Shown here one piece after another: positions 1 through 8,556 of a stretch of 64,000 nucleotides of DNA (position 1 is the first letter of the stretch; every line of letters begins with the position of its first letter). The position numbers and the translations under genes are program-made. Under the pieces are notes generated by a model. That model searched no databases. It saw only the letters and a list, made by a program, of their open reading frames with translations, and was not told the DNA's origin. Location of the stretch: the NCBI GenBank assembly GCA_028279275.1, contig JANQOB010000020.1, positions 160,285 to 224,284 on the forward strand. The letters run 5' to 3'. This DNA comes from Gammaproteobacteria bacterium. Its GTDB lineage: Bacteria > Pseudomonadota > Gammaproteobacteria > UBA4575.

Positions 1-750
1 AAATCCAAGTGCAATGAGACCAGTGCCAAAAGCGAAATACCATATGTAAGACCAACCTTTTTTAGAACTGTAAGCAAATAAAAATAATATAAGAATGAAA
101 AATAAAACTACCATTGACGTCGCGTTGTCTGTAAAAAATAAAGTAATGACAGAAAGTGTGATAATTGTCAGACGCCATAGGAATTTAGGTGAGCCTTTTT
201 CATAGGCCATAAAAGCATAGATTGCAACGCATAATAAACATAAGCGTCCAAGTTGATTTTTACTATTTAAAATCCCGGTCCACTTATTGCCACCATCGTA
301 ATCAATAATTACACCTTGTTCAGGCCACAATAAACTGGTTGCTATTGATAAGAACAGGGCTACAGTTGCGATGATACGAATCTTAGTAGTGAGCAAACTA
401 GAAATATATCCACGCGTAAGTAGCGCAATACACACTAAAAATAGCGTTAATTCTTCTGTCACGCGTCTTACAGAAATAAATGTTTCTGGAGCCCAAGCTA
501 TTGAGAGTGTTGTGTAGGCAAATAGCGCCCAAATCCATGGGTCAATTGTGCTTATAGTGAAGCTAACCGACTGAATGTTTCGAAGTATTACAATTGTAGA
601 TAACAACAACAGCGTGGCTGTCATGAATATTTTTTGGCCAGGCATATCCAGCAATGGAATGACAGGTAGTACCATTAAGAAAGCAAATACCCATCGGAGA
701 ATTAGTATTGGCTCAAAATAACTATCAGCTTCTACTGCGGTACGGTTCAT
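1..750 (-). CDS. O-antigen ligase / polymerase family membrane protein (partial, C-terminus off the left edge)
   Basis: My own translation of the reverse strand gives an open frame of 250 codons from an ATG at 748-750 to the window edge, with no stop. It is mostly hydrophobic, with about six or seven membrane segments, and contains GNKWTGILNSKNQLGRL, which resembles the W-x-G-x-x-x-x-K-N-x-L-G signature of the WaaL/Wzy_C O-antigen ligase superfamily. Proteins of this family act at the periplasmic face of the inner membrane and either polymerise repeat units or join a glycan to its acceptor. The start lies inside the end of the upstream glycosyltransferase gene (26-bp overlap), so the two are probably translationally coupled. 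Sequence alone does not separate ligase from polymerase. The family is fairly sure, the exact role is not. Confidence 0.8.
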   Translation of the reverse strand, partial: MNRTAVEADSYFEPILILRWVFAFLMVLPVIPLLDMPGQKIFMTATLLLLSTIVILRNIQSVSFTISTIDPWIWALFAYTTLSIAWAPETFISVRRVTEELTLFLVCIALLTRGYISSLLTTKIRIIATVALFLSIATSLLWPEQGVIIDYDGGNKWTGILNSKNQLGRLCLLCVAIYAFMAYEKGSPKFLWRLTIITLSVITLFFTDNATSMVVLFFILILFLFAYSSKKGWSYIWYFAFGTGLIALGF

Positions 751-1654
751 AACGAAAACTAGTAAAAGATGCCATTAGATAACTTAAGCCTAGCGCTCCC
801 TTTCTTAGCCACATCACGGACCGATGAAGACCAAATGGCAGCATAAGTGGAGCCACTAACAAAGCGGAACCCACTCCACCAAGGCCCCAAAGGATTAACT
901 TAAAATAAGCTCGTTTCCCCTTTGCTTCAATGGTTTGGTCAACATGGATTTGTCCATTTCGGTACCAACGCTTCATTAGCCACGAAAAATTGGCTCTGGA
1001 AGCAGGGATCACTTCAGTAACTGTTGCATCATTGCACCAAACAAATTTAGCCCCTTTCACAAGCATGTCTGCAAGTAGATGCGAGTCAGAGCCACCCGTT
1101 AAACCCAATTTTGGATCAAATAAGGTTTTGCGACTTTTCATTAATGATGCTTTGATCAGTGTGTTGCTCGTTCTGGTGCCACTAGGTGGGATTGCATCTC
1201 CAGTTTTTTGTGCAGATTTTTTTTCAAAAAACTTTCCCTTATACATCCATAGTGGAGAGCCTTCCGGTAATGCAGCTCTTACGGGGCCAAAAACACCATC
1301 TGCATTATAGTGCAGAGCTGTTGCCACGAGTTCACTCAGCCACTCAGGTATAGGTATTTCATCATCATCGATAAACGCCAACCATTCACCTGTCGCTTCT
1401 TGCACAGAGCGATTTCTTGCTAGCGCTATATTTTGCTGAGGCTCAATATGATAATGAATGGGGATATCATTCGATTGATGCTTAAATTCTTCGACAATTT
1501 CTCTTGCAGAGCCTGTAGCATCATTATCCACAACGATTATTTCTAAAGGTCCCAGCATGTCTTTTTGGTGTAAAAGTGCGCCTAATAATGCACTTAATCC
1601 ACCAGGTCGTTTATAAGTGCATAGGCACACGCTGACTAGATAATTCGTATCCAT
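725..1654 (-). CDS. Family 2 glycosyltransferase
   Basis: 309 residues with a GT-A fold. The N-terminus VSVCLCTYKRPGGLSALL is the typical GT2 start, VVDNDATGSA follows around residue 40, and FIDDDE near residue 95 supplies the DxD metal/nucleotide-sugar motif. A hydrophobic stretch near the C-terminus (LILWGLGGVGSALLVAPLML) suggests membrane association. It should add one sugar to a lipid-linked polysaccharide intermediate on the cytoplasmic side of the inner membrane. It is the first gene of a leftward pair with the ligase-like gene and is divergent from the amidotransferase gene. Donor and acceptor cannot be told from the sequence. Confidence 0.85.
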   Translation of the reverse strand: MDTNYLVSVCLCTYKRPGGLSALLGALLHQKDMLGPLEIIVVDNDATGSAREIVEEFKHQSNDIPIHYHIEPQQNIALARNRSVQEATGEWLAFIDDDEIPIPEWLSELVATALHYNADGVFGPVRAALPEGSPLWMYKGKFFEKKSAQKTGDAIPPSGTRTSNTLIKASLMKSRKTLFDPKLGLTGGSDSHLLADMLVKGAKFVWCNDATVTEVIPASRANFSWLMKRWYRNGQIHVDQTIEAKGKRAYFKLILWGLGGVGSALLVAPLMLPFGLHRSVMWLRKGALGLSYLMASFTSFRYEPYRSRS

Positions 1655-1933
1655 GAGTTAAGTTATAATTATCAGGTAAAGCTATTTATTCGTTTTTTGT
1701 TTGAGGTCGTCACATTAGTATATGACATCTAAATCTAGAGTCGACATAATCGGGTTGAAACTAGATTTACCTGTCTTTGGCATTTGTCTTTCAACATGGG
1801 TTTAGTGGTATTGAGCCACTAATATAATCTGACTATATATAACACTATTGTGCCATTAAATTGGTGAACTCCGTCTAGTAGTATCTGTAAGGTCTACTGA
1901 TTTAGTTATAACCTGAATCTTTATAGAAAATCC

Positions 1934-1949
1934 CGTGACCCCTTTCACG
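1934..1949. promoter_or_regulatory. CRP-family binding site (CGTGA-N6-TCACG) in the divergent intergenic region
   Basis: The 453-bp gap between the GT2 gene and the amidotransferase gene contains a perfect 5-bp dyad, CGTGA-cccctt-TCACG, with the GTGA-N6-TCAC core of CRP, Vfr and Clp sites. Downstream, TGCTATATA at 1986-1994 fits an extended -10 element, which would put the site near -60 relative to a start around 2001. A second possible promoter in this gap is TTGAGC at 1811-1816, 17 bp before TATATA at 1834-1839. Nothing else was recognised in the gap. The dyad is seen directly; the regulator is inferred. Confidence 0.5.
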
Positions 1950-2107
1950 CTATATTGAATACTCATAGTAATAGAAATTTCTTCATGCTATATATTGGTG
2001 TATCAGAAGACGCTTAAATAGAATAAATCGCACAAGATTCATAACGAGCTTTTATTGAATTTAGGCGAACATCATTCATAGAAATTAATCCATAGAATAT
2101 TAAGTTA

Positions 2108-4000
2108 ATGTGTGGCATAGCTGGAATAGTTGGTGTGCAAGATCCAGGCTGGATTGATGAAATGGTAAAGATTCAGTCACATAGGGGTCCTGATGATTAT
2201 GGGAGTATGACATTTAAGGACAAAGGTGTGTCTTTGGGTCATAGGCGACTGAGCATAATAGATCTAAGTCCAGGTGGTCATCAGCCTATGACTAATCAGC
2301 ATAAAAATATTTGGATAACCTTTAACGGTGAAATTTATAACTATAAAGATATCCGCAATGAGTTAAGAACAAAAGGTTATGAGTTTCGTACACAAAGTGA
2401 CACGGAAGTTCTTTTAAGCGCTTACGAAGAATGGGGTGAAAAATGTCTCGATAAACTAAATGGGATGTTTGCTTTTGCAATTTATGATACTCGATTTAAT
2501 AAAATTTTTGCGGCTAGAGATCGTGTCGGAATAAAACCTTTTTATTATTATTCAAAAGATGGGTTATTTGTTTTTGCTTCGGAAATAAAAGCAGTTTTTG
2601 AATGCCCATTAGTTGAAAAGACACCTGACTATGAGGCTCTTGCAACACCTGCACGTTATCAGGTTCATCCCAAGACTGGATTCAAGGATGTTTACAAATT
2701 GCCTCCTGCAAGTTACATCATTTATGAAAATAATAAGTTAACAATAAACCAGTATTGGAATTTTGATGTTCAAGAAAACGATAACAAATCACTTGAAGAA
2801 GTTATTGTTGAGATTGATGAATTAATTAAGGATGCAGCGCGTTTACAAATGGTTGCGGATGTTCCAGTTGGTGCGTTTCTTAGTGGTGGTTTAGACTCTT
2901 CTTTGATTTGTGCATTGATGAGACAGCATTCAGAGCAAGATCTTCACGCGTTTACTATTCGTTTTTCAGAAGCTGACCAAAAGCATGAAAAAATGCCTGA
3001 CGATAGTTTCTACGCTAAAAAAGTTGCACAACACCTGGGATTTAAATATCACGAATTTGAAGTTCAGCCAGATATAGAAAGTCTTTTAACAAAGATGGTT
3101 TGGCATATGGATGAGCCTTTATCCGATTCTGCTGCTATAAATACATATTTAATGTCAAAAGCTGCACGAGATGAGGGAATAGTGGTTTTGCTAAACGGCA
3201 TGGGAGCCGACGAAGTATTTGGTGGTTATCGCAAGCATTTAGCTTGCCTTGGTGCTGAGCATTATCAGAAAGTAGTGCCGGCAGTTTTTCGAAAAATAAT
3301 TGAAAACACTGTTGCTTCATTACCAGTTGCAACTTCAACACGTGGCCTTAAAACACTTCGTTGGGCAAAAAGATTCTTTTCTTTTGCATCATTACCTGGG
3401 TTAGAGCGATATCTTGCGTCTGATTTAGCATTATCACAAGATCAATTTAAAAATTTAATGAAACGCGTTCATTATAAAGAGTCTTTATATTATAAAAAGC
3501 ATGAAGAGTACTTTAATGAGTATACAGCTAGCCTTTTAACAAAAATGTGTGTTAACGACACTAAGCTTTTTTTACCAGAACATAATCTCACCTACACTGA
3601 TAAAGCGACAATGTGGGCAAGTATAGAGAGTCGTCCTCCGCTAACGGATCATAGAATAATTGAATATATGTTTTCTCTTGCGCCAAAGTTTCGTATTTCT
3701 AACAGAACGCAAAAGTTTTTATTGAAAAAAGTTGCTGAAAAATATTTGCCAAACGATATCATTTATCGGCCAAAAGCATCGTTCGGAACTCCTCTAAGAA
3801 GTTGGCTGCGTGGCGCGCTTGCACCAATGATTGCAGAAACACTATCAGAGTCTAATATGCAGACAAAAGAACTTTATGACCCTAAAGCGGTAGCAAATAT
3901 AATTGATCGAAATCATAAAGGACTTGAAGATAACTCCCTGGTTATTTTAAATATGTTAACCACTGAGCTTTGGTATCGTATGAATTTCAGCAGCATATAA
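2108..4000 (+). CDS. asnB: AsnB-type glutamine amidotransferase of the polysaccharide locus
   Basis: 630 residues. The protein starts MCGIAGIVG, so Cys2 becomes the N-terminal nucleophile of the class II glutaminase domain (about residues 2-210), which also fixes the start codon. The second domain carries the ATP-pyrophosphatase loop SGGLDSS at 259-265. The family makes asparagine from aspartate, ATP and glutamine. Homologues inside polysaccharide clusters are thought to form amides on sugar acids instead. Its position beside an AlgD-like uronic-acid producer makes a tailoring role plausible, but ordinary asparagine synthesis cannot be excluded. No good Shine-Dalgarno sequence is visible. The CRP-like site lies about 160 bp upstream. 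Confidence 0.88.
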   Translation: MCGIAGIVGVQDPGWIDEMVKIQSHRGPDDYGSMTFKDKGVSLGHRRLSIIDLSPGGHQPMTNQHKNIWITFNGEIYNYKDIRNELRTKGYEFRTQSDTEVLLSAYEEWGEKCLDKLNGMFAFAIYDTRFNKIFAARDRVGIKPFYYYSKDGLFVFASEIKAVFECPLVEKTPDYEALATPARYQVHPKTGFKDVYKLPPASYIIYENNKLTINQYWNFDVQENDNKSLEEVIVEIDELIKDAARLQMVADVPVGAFLSGGLDSSLICALMRQHSEQDLHAFTIRFSEADQKHEKMPDDSFYAKKVAQHLGFKYHEFEVQPDIESLLTKMVWHMDEPLSDSAAINTYLMSKAARDEGIVVLLNGMGADEVFGGYRKHLACLGAEHYQKVVPAVFRKIIENTVASLPVATSTRGLKTLRWAKRFFSFASLPGLERYLASDLALSQDQFKNLMKRVHYKESLYYKKHEEYFNEYTASLLTKMCVNDTKLFLPEHNLTYTDKATMWASIESRPPLTDHRIIEYMFSLAPKFRISNRTQKFLLKKVAEKYLPNDIIYRPKASFGTPLRSWLRGALAPMIAETLSESNMQTKELYDPKAVANIIDRNHKGLEDNSLVILNMLTTELWYRMNFSSI

Positions 4001-4256
4001 GGCTTTCTCTTAGCTCTTATATTCAGTGATGTGCTTGAGCCTTTCGGCTGATACCAATAGCAATAGTTAGAGGCTTTGCGCATCCAATGAAAATGCGAAT
4101 TCCCTATCAGTTTATTTACCGGATATATATTAGGATAATTCTATATAGTTCATGTATTGAATACATACCGATGTCCCTGACAAATGCAACTTACGTTAAT
4201 ATATTCTCCACAATAAAATGTAATTCTGCTTGTGGGTAAGAGCTTAAGATTTTCAT

Positions 4257-6449
4257 ATGAAACAGATTAGTCAAAATTACAAAACCGGTGCCATTAAATT
4301 AGAAGAAGTGGATGTGCCTGCTGCAAAATCTGGGGGGGTGTTAGTTCAGACTCACTACAGCGTCATTTCTGCTGGAACAGAAGGCATGAAAGCCAGAGAG
4401 GGTAAGTTGTCCTATTTAGGTAAAGCTAAGGCAAGACCCGATCAAGTTAAAAAAGTTATGCAATCTGTGCAACAGCAAGGACTTAAGTCTACCTATGAAA
4501 AAGTTATGAACAAATTAGATTCACTTACACCATTAGGGTATTCCCTCTCGGGTGTGGTGACAGATGTTTTACCAGGAGCTGAAGAGTTACAAGTGGGACA
4601 ACGTGTAGCTTGTGCAGGTGCAGGTTATGCAAATCATGCCGAAATTAATTTTGTGCCAAAAAATTTAGTGGTTCCGGTACCTGAAAATGTAGCGATGGAA
4701 CATGCAGCATTCGCAACAATTGGTGCGATATCAATGCAAGGTTTTCGTCAAGCTGAAATGCAACTAGGTGAAACCGCATGTGTGATTGGTTTAGGTTTAT
4801 TAGGTCAGGTGTTAGTACAAATATTAAAAGCATCAGGCATCAATGTGATCGGGATTGATTTGCAAGAGTCGCGTTGTGAATTAGCTGAATCACTAGGAGC
4901 TTCATTTACTGCCAAGCCTGATATGGCGGGTGTGCATAGTGCTATTAAAAGGCTTACGAATGGTATGGGGGTTGATTGTTCTTTTATTACCGCTGGAGGG
5001 AATACTAACGCCCCGGTTGAATTTGCCGTTGATATTGCGCGTGATCGCGGGAGGATCGTAGATATAGGTAAAACTAAACTGGATCTGATGTGGAATGATT
5101 TTTATGAGAAAGAATTAGATGTGCGATTTTCACGATCTTATGGGCCAGGTCGATACGATCCAAATTATGAAGAAGGCGGAATTGATTATCCGATTGGGTA
5201 TGTACGTTGGACTGAGCAGCGAAACATGTCTTCTTTCTTGCAGTTAATTTCTGATCAAAAAGTATTAATTGACCCTATTATCACATCCATTAAACCATTT
5301 TCAGAAGCTGAAGAAGTTTATAATGACCTTGTAGAGAAAAAAGATACGGTACTCGGGATTGTTTTTAAACACTCGCAAGAAGCTTCTAAGGTAAAACATT
5401 TACCCGAGTTTAAAGAGCAATCTTCTAAAATAGAGAAAATATCTGAACCGCAACAAGTAGGTTTGGGTGTGATTGGGGCAGGAAATTATGCCTCAAGTAT
5501 GTTATTGCCTCATTTAGCAAAAATTGATTCTGTTAATTTTAAAGAAGTTTCTACAGCTACCAGCTTGTCTTCAGCTAATGCAGCACGAAAGTTCAATTTT
5601 GAAAGAACGAGTACTAATTATAAGGCTACTCTAAGTGCGGCAGATATACATGCTGTGTTAATAGCTACGCGTCATTCATCTCATGCCTCAATGGTTGTCG
5701 AAGCTTTAGAAGCTGATAAAGCAGTTTATGTTGAAAAACCGTTAGCGATTAATTTGTTTGGTCTTAAACAAGTCAAACAAGCCATAGATGCATCAGGTAA
5801 CTCGCGTTTGATGGTTGGTTTTAACCGCAGATTTTCTCCATTAGTGAAGAGGATAATAGAAGAGTTCGGTAATAATAGTGGACCTTTCACAATTAACTAT
5901 AGAGTACATGCGGGTCAAATGGAGCATGGTTCATGGTATCTTGATTCAAGCCATGGGACACGCTTTGTAGGCGAAGCTGGCCACTTTTTTGATGTGTTTT
6001 CTGCAATCATTCAAGCACGTCCAATCTCAGTAATGGCAAGATCATTACGACCAACAAATATTACGCAAGATGATTTAGAAAATGTAAGTGCGCTTGTTAA
6101 TTATGCGGATGGTTCGGTTGCGAATTTAACGTATTTAACCCAAGGTGGTTCAAAACTACCAAAAGAGTATGTAGAAGTATTCGGTGGCGGGCGTACGATA
6201 CAGCTCAATAATTTTGAGAATGTTGTTACTTATGACGAAAAAAATAAGAAAGTGTATAAGGCAAAAGGTTTAGATAAGGGACAGTCTGCCGAAATGCAGG
6301 AATTTGTTTCTTGTGTAATGAAAAACAACAATATGCCAATTGCTTTAGAAGATTTATTTGATACAACACTTTTAACCCTGGCTGCAGCAAAATCTTTGGC
6401 TTGTGGGCAAGTAGTTGATTTAGCTGAATACTGGGAAACTGATCAATAA
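4257..6449 (+). CDS. Bi-domain oxidoreductase (MDR alcohol dehydrogenase-like plus Gfo/Idh/MocA)
   Basis: 730 residues made of two dehydrogenase modules. The first (about 1-370) is a medium-chain dehydrogenase with the Rossmann loop VIGLGLLGQV and a downstream MGVDCSFITAG segment. The second (about 400-730) starts a new nucleotide-binding fold with LGVIGAGNYASSMLLPHL and has the Gfo/Idh/MocA signature VEKPLAIN. Fused proteins like this occur in polysaccharide clusters and are expected to oxidise or epimerise a sugar nucleotide or glycan intermediate; the substrate is not known to me. The gene ends 8 bp from the convergent heparinase-like gene. There is no obvious strong ribosome site in front of the ATG. 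Confidence 0.85.
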   Translation: MKQISQNYKTGAIKLEEVDVPAAKSGGVLVQTHYSVISAGTEGMKAREGKLSYLGKAKARPDQVKKVMQSVQQQGLKSTYEKVMNKLDSLTPLGYSLSGVVTDVLPGAEELQVGQRVACAGAGYANHAEINFVPKNLVVPVPENVAMEHAAFATIGAISMQGFRQAEMQLGETACVIGLGLLGQVLVQILKASGINVIGIDLQESRCELAESLGASFTAKPDMAGVHSAIKRLTNGMGVDCSFITAGGNTNAPVEFAVDIARDRGRIVDIGKTKLDLMWNDFYEKELDVRFSRSYGPGRYDPNYEEGGIDYPIGYVRWTEQRNMSSFLQLISDQKVLIDPIITSIKPFSEAEEVYNDLVEKKDTVLGIVFKHSQEASKVKHLPEFKEQSSKIEKISEPQQVGLGVIGAGNYASSMLLPHLAKIDSVNFKEVSTATSLSSANAARKFNFERTSTNYKATLSAADIHAVLIATRHSSHASMVVEALEADKAVYVEKPLAINLFGLKQVKQAIDASGNSRLMVGFNRRFSPLVKRIIEEFGNNSGPFTINYRVHAGQMEHGSWYLDSSHGTRFVGEAGHFFDVFSAIIQARPISVMARSLRPTNITQDDLENVSALVNYADGSVANLTYLTQGGSKLPKEYVEVFGGGRTIQLNNFENVVTYDEKNKKVYKAKGLDKGQSAEMQEFVSCVMKNNNMPIALEDLFDTTLLTLAAAKSLACGQVVDLAEYWETDQ

Positions 6450-6457
6450 TAGGTTTG

Positions 6458-8422
6458 TTATTTGAATAGGGGGTTGAAATTTATTGTTACTTCTTGTTTG
6501 GTTTTTAAATTTCCCTTAAAGACCAGCCGTGGCGCAGGTTCCACATAACCAAAAGCATCTGAGTACCAACCTTCTAATGGTTTCTTTTGTCCTTGCTCGA
6601 TAGTACTTTGCAAAATATCATTGGGATGTGTGATTTCTAAAATAGCTTGATTATTATTACTCACTATCCATGAATTTTTGTTCTTAGCTAGATTTAATTG
6701 AGGATGAAATAAGAATCCAATTTCAACGGGTAAAGTAACGGCATCACCGTGTAAACAATCTGTTACTTTAAAACTACTATTATCTAAGAGATGTAGTTTT
6801 CTTTTGTGATAAACGTTGAATCTTTTTTTATAACCATCGTGTTGCGCATAAATCAAATTGCGATTTGATTGATTATCATCATTGATTAAGTTGCAGTTCG
6901 CTTTTGCACTCCAATTGAATGATCCGGATATTTGACTTGAGTTATGTTTATCAATTGATAAGGTATTGTGTGCAGATGTACCACGCATATAATCACGCCA
7001 ATTACCACCAGAATGATATAAATAGGTACCAGCATCGACTAAGATCGGTTGTCCATCAATATGTAACCAAATTGATAGGGCATCAGCATGTCCATGTGCA
7101 GCGATAGATAAGTATCCCAGGGGACCATGATCCATAACCAGCAGATACTCTTTATCATTGGTGTAAGTTCTGCTAACGCTATAACCACCTTGTGCAAAAC
7201 ATTTAACACCCTGCAAAGGTTCCGATGACGGTTTTGATTCACCAAAAAACAGTTCTCTTAAGTGGGGTACACTAATTTCGGCATTGAGGTCTTCACGCTG
7301 GGTAGTGTTTGCTATACCTGAAAGAATAGATGTTGTATAGGCTTCTGCAGAGAATTGTGAAAAAAATACTTTACCTTCATCATTGTCTCCAATGCTAGGT
7401 TGGTATCCCTGTTTGTCCGTGAGCCATCTTAAATATTCACCGCATTTCTCAATACGTTGCCAATATTCTTGTGGAAAGTCGTCATTTAGGTCTTTACCTA
7501 TGGTTCCACATAAGAGTAACCATTCAACCGTAAAGGCAGTATAAGTTGGGGATTGTTCTGCTCCTACTCCATCACTATAAATTTGTTTCGTTGCCTCATT
7601 GATTAAAGTTTTTTTGCCATAGCTATACCATGTTTTTGCGTTTGGAAGATTTGGAGCTAGAAGTCCAAGTATGAATAAGGCGCTTGCCTCAGAGATAAGA
7701 TGATTATTTGCTGACGAAAAGCGAGAAGGGTAGCGCATTAACCAATATCCATGGATGGCCAATGAATTATGTATTTTGTTTTTGAGCTTTTCGCTAGCGA
7801 AGTTATTTGCGCAGGTAGTAACGACGAGTATGCTGATTATTCTGCAGGCTAATTCAATCCCCGAAGGCCAGTTAATGCCTTTGTAAGGTGGGTTTGCATC
7901 TATCCAGCTTTCAATTTGCCCTAAACAGAATAAAGATAAGTCTTTGTCATCATTTATTGCAGCAAGTATGGCAAGTGGTTGTAAGTATTGAAGGCGGTTG
8001 AGTTCCCAGATGTATTTAACATCGCCATATTGGTCAGTATTACGATAATTTATATGGTAGCAATATTGATCTGCAGGCCATTGGTCCTGAGTGATGGGGT
8101 CCAAATGCCATATTTGATTTGTGAGGTCTGTTGGCCATCGAATGCCAAGAAATTGAAAGTCATTATTTTTTACTGAATTGGCGAGGGTACTCCACTCATC
8201 TAACAAGTGTTTGTTAATTTGCAAATTACTATTCAATACCTTATGTAGGATCGGGAACACAGGCAAACTGTCATTGCTGGTATAATTTTTAACCCCACTG
8301 GGCAAGTAATACCTCGATACTGCTCGTTTGAGCTGCTCGCAGACTCGATGCCAGATCTCAGGGATAGACATCGAAGCAAGCCTCTTTTTATACCATTGAA
8401 GGCGTAACAGGATGTTATTCAC
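6458..8422 (-). CDS. Heparinase II/III-like (alginate lyase superfamily) protein
   Basis: 654 residues. The N-terminal two thirds is an alpha-helical toroid-type region (EWSTLANSVKNN and onward). The C-terminal part has the heparinase II/III hallmarks: HGHADALSIWLHIDG, then ILVDAGTYLYHSG and GTSAHNTLSID. Characterised relatives eliminate uronic-acid polysaccharides (heparin, alginate). The N-terminus is charged and amphipathic (LRLQWYKKRLASM) and I see no signal peptide, so a cytoplasmic or membrane-surface location is inferred, which is odd for a depolymerase. It is convergent with the bi-domain oxidoreductase and divergent from the AlgD-like gene, so it belongs to the same locus. Confidence 0.85.
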   Translation of the reverse strand: MNNILLRLQWYKKRLASMSIPEIWHRVCEQLKRAVSRYYLPSGVKNYTSNDSLPVFPILHKVLNSNLQINKHLLDEWSTLANSVKNNDFQFLGIRWPTDLTNQIWHLDPITQDQWPADQYCYHINYRNTDQYGDVKYIWELNRLQYLQPLAILAAINDDKDLSLFCLGQIESWIDANPPYKGINWPSGIELACRIISILVVTTCANNFASEKLKNKIHNSLAIHGYWLMRYPSRFSSANNHLISEASALFILGLLAPNLPNAKTWYSYGKKTLINEATKQIYSDGVGAEQSPTYTAFTVEWLLLCGTIGKDLNDDFPQEYWQRIEKCGEYLRWLTDKQGYQPSIGDNDEGKVFFSQFSAEAYTTSILSGIANTTQREDLNAEISVPHLRELFFGESKPSSEPLQGVKCFAQGGYSVSRTYTNDKEYLLVMDHGPLGYLSIAAHGHADALSIWLHIDGQPILVDAGTYLYHSGGNWRDYMRGTSAHNTLSIDKHNSSQISGSFNWSAKANCNLINDDNQSNRNLIYAQHDGYKKRFNVYHKRKLHLLDNSSFKVTDCLHGDAVTLPVEIGFLFHPQLNLAKNKNSWIVSNNNQAILEITHPNDILQSTIEQGQKKPLEGWYSDAFGYVEPAPRLVFKGNLKTKQEVTINFNPLFK

Positions 8423-8439
8423 GGTTTTGTGTATATAAG

Positions 8440-8455
8440 TGTGATAGAAATCATC
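8440..8455. promoter_or_regulatory. CRP-like site (TGTGA-N6-TCATC) between the heparinase-like and algD-like genes
   Basis: TGTGA-tagaaa-TCATC sits in the 134-bp divergent promoter region, 18 bp upstream of the heparinase-like start and about 100 bp upstream of the algD-like start. The left half is consensus; the right half matches at TCA only. By itself this would be weak. It is listed because better sites occur at 1934 and 11316 in the same locus. Confidence 0.35.
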
Positions 8456-8556
8456 TACATACTTTCAGATATTAATTCTCATGTAAATTAATATTAAAAC
8501 AATTTTTATATTTAATAACTCGCTTAATGATTTAAAAAACGTTAAAGGATAAATAA

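Noticed and set aside
930..1310. Open frame antisense to the GT2 gene
   Set aside because: It lies wholly inside the conserved glycosyltransferase on the other strand and has no recognisable domain or ribosome site.
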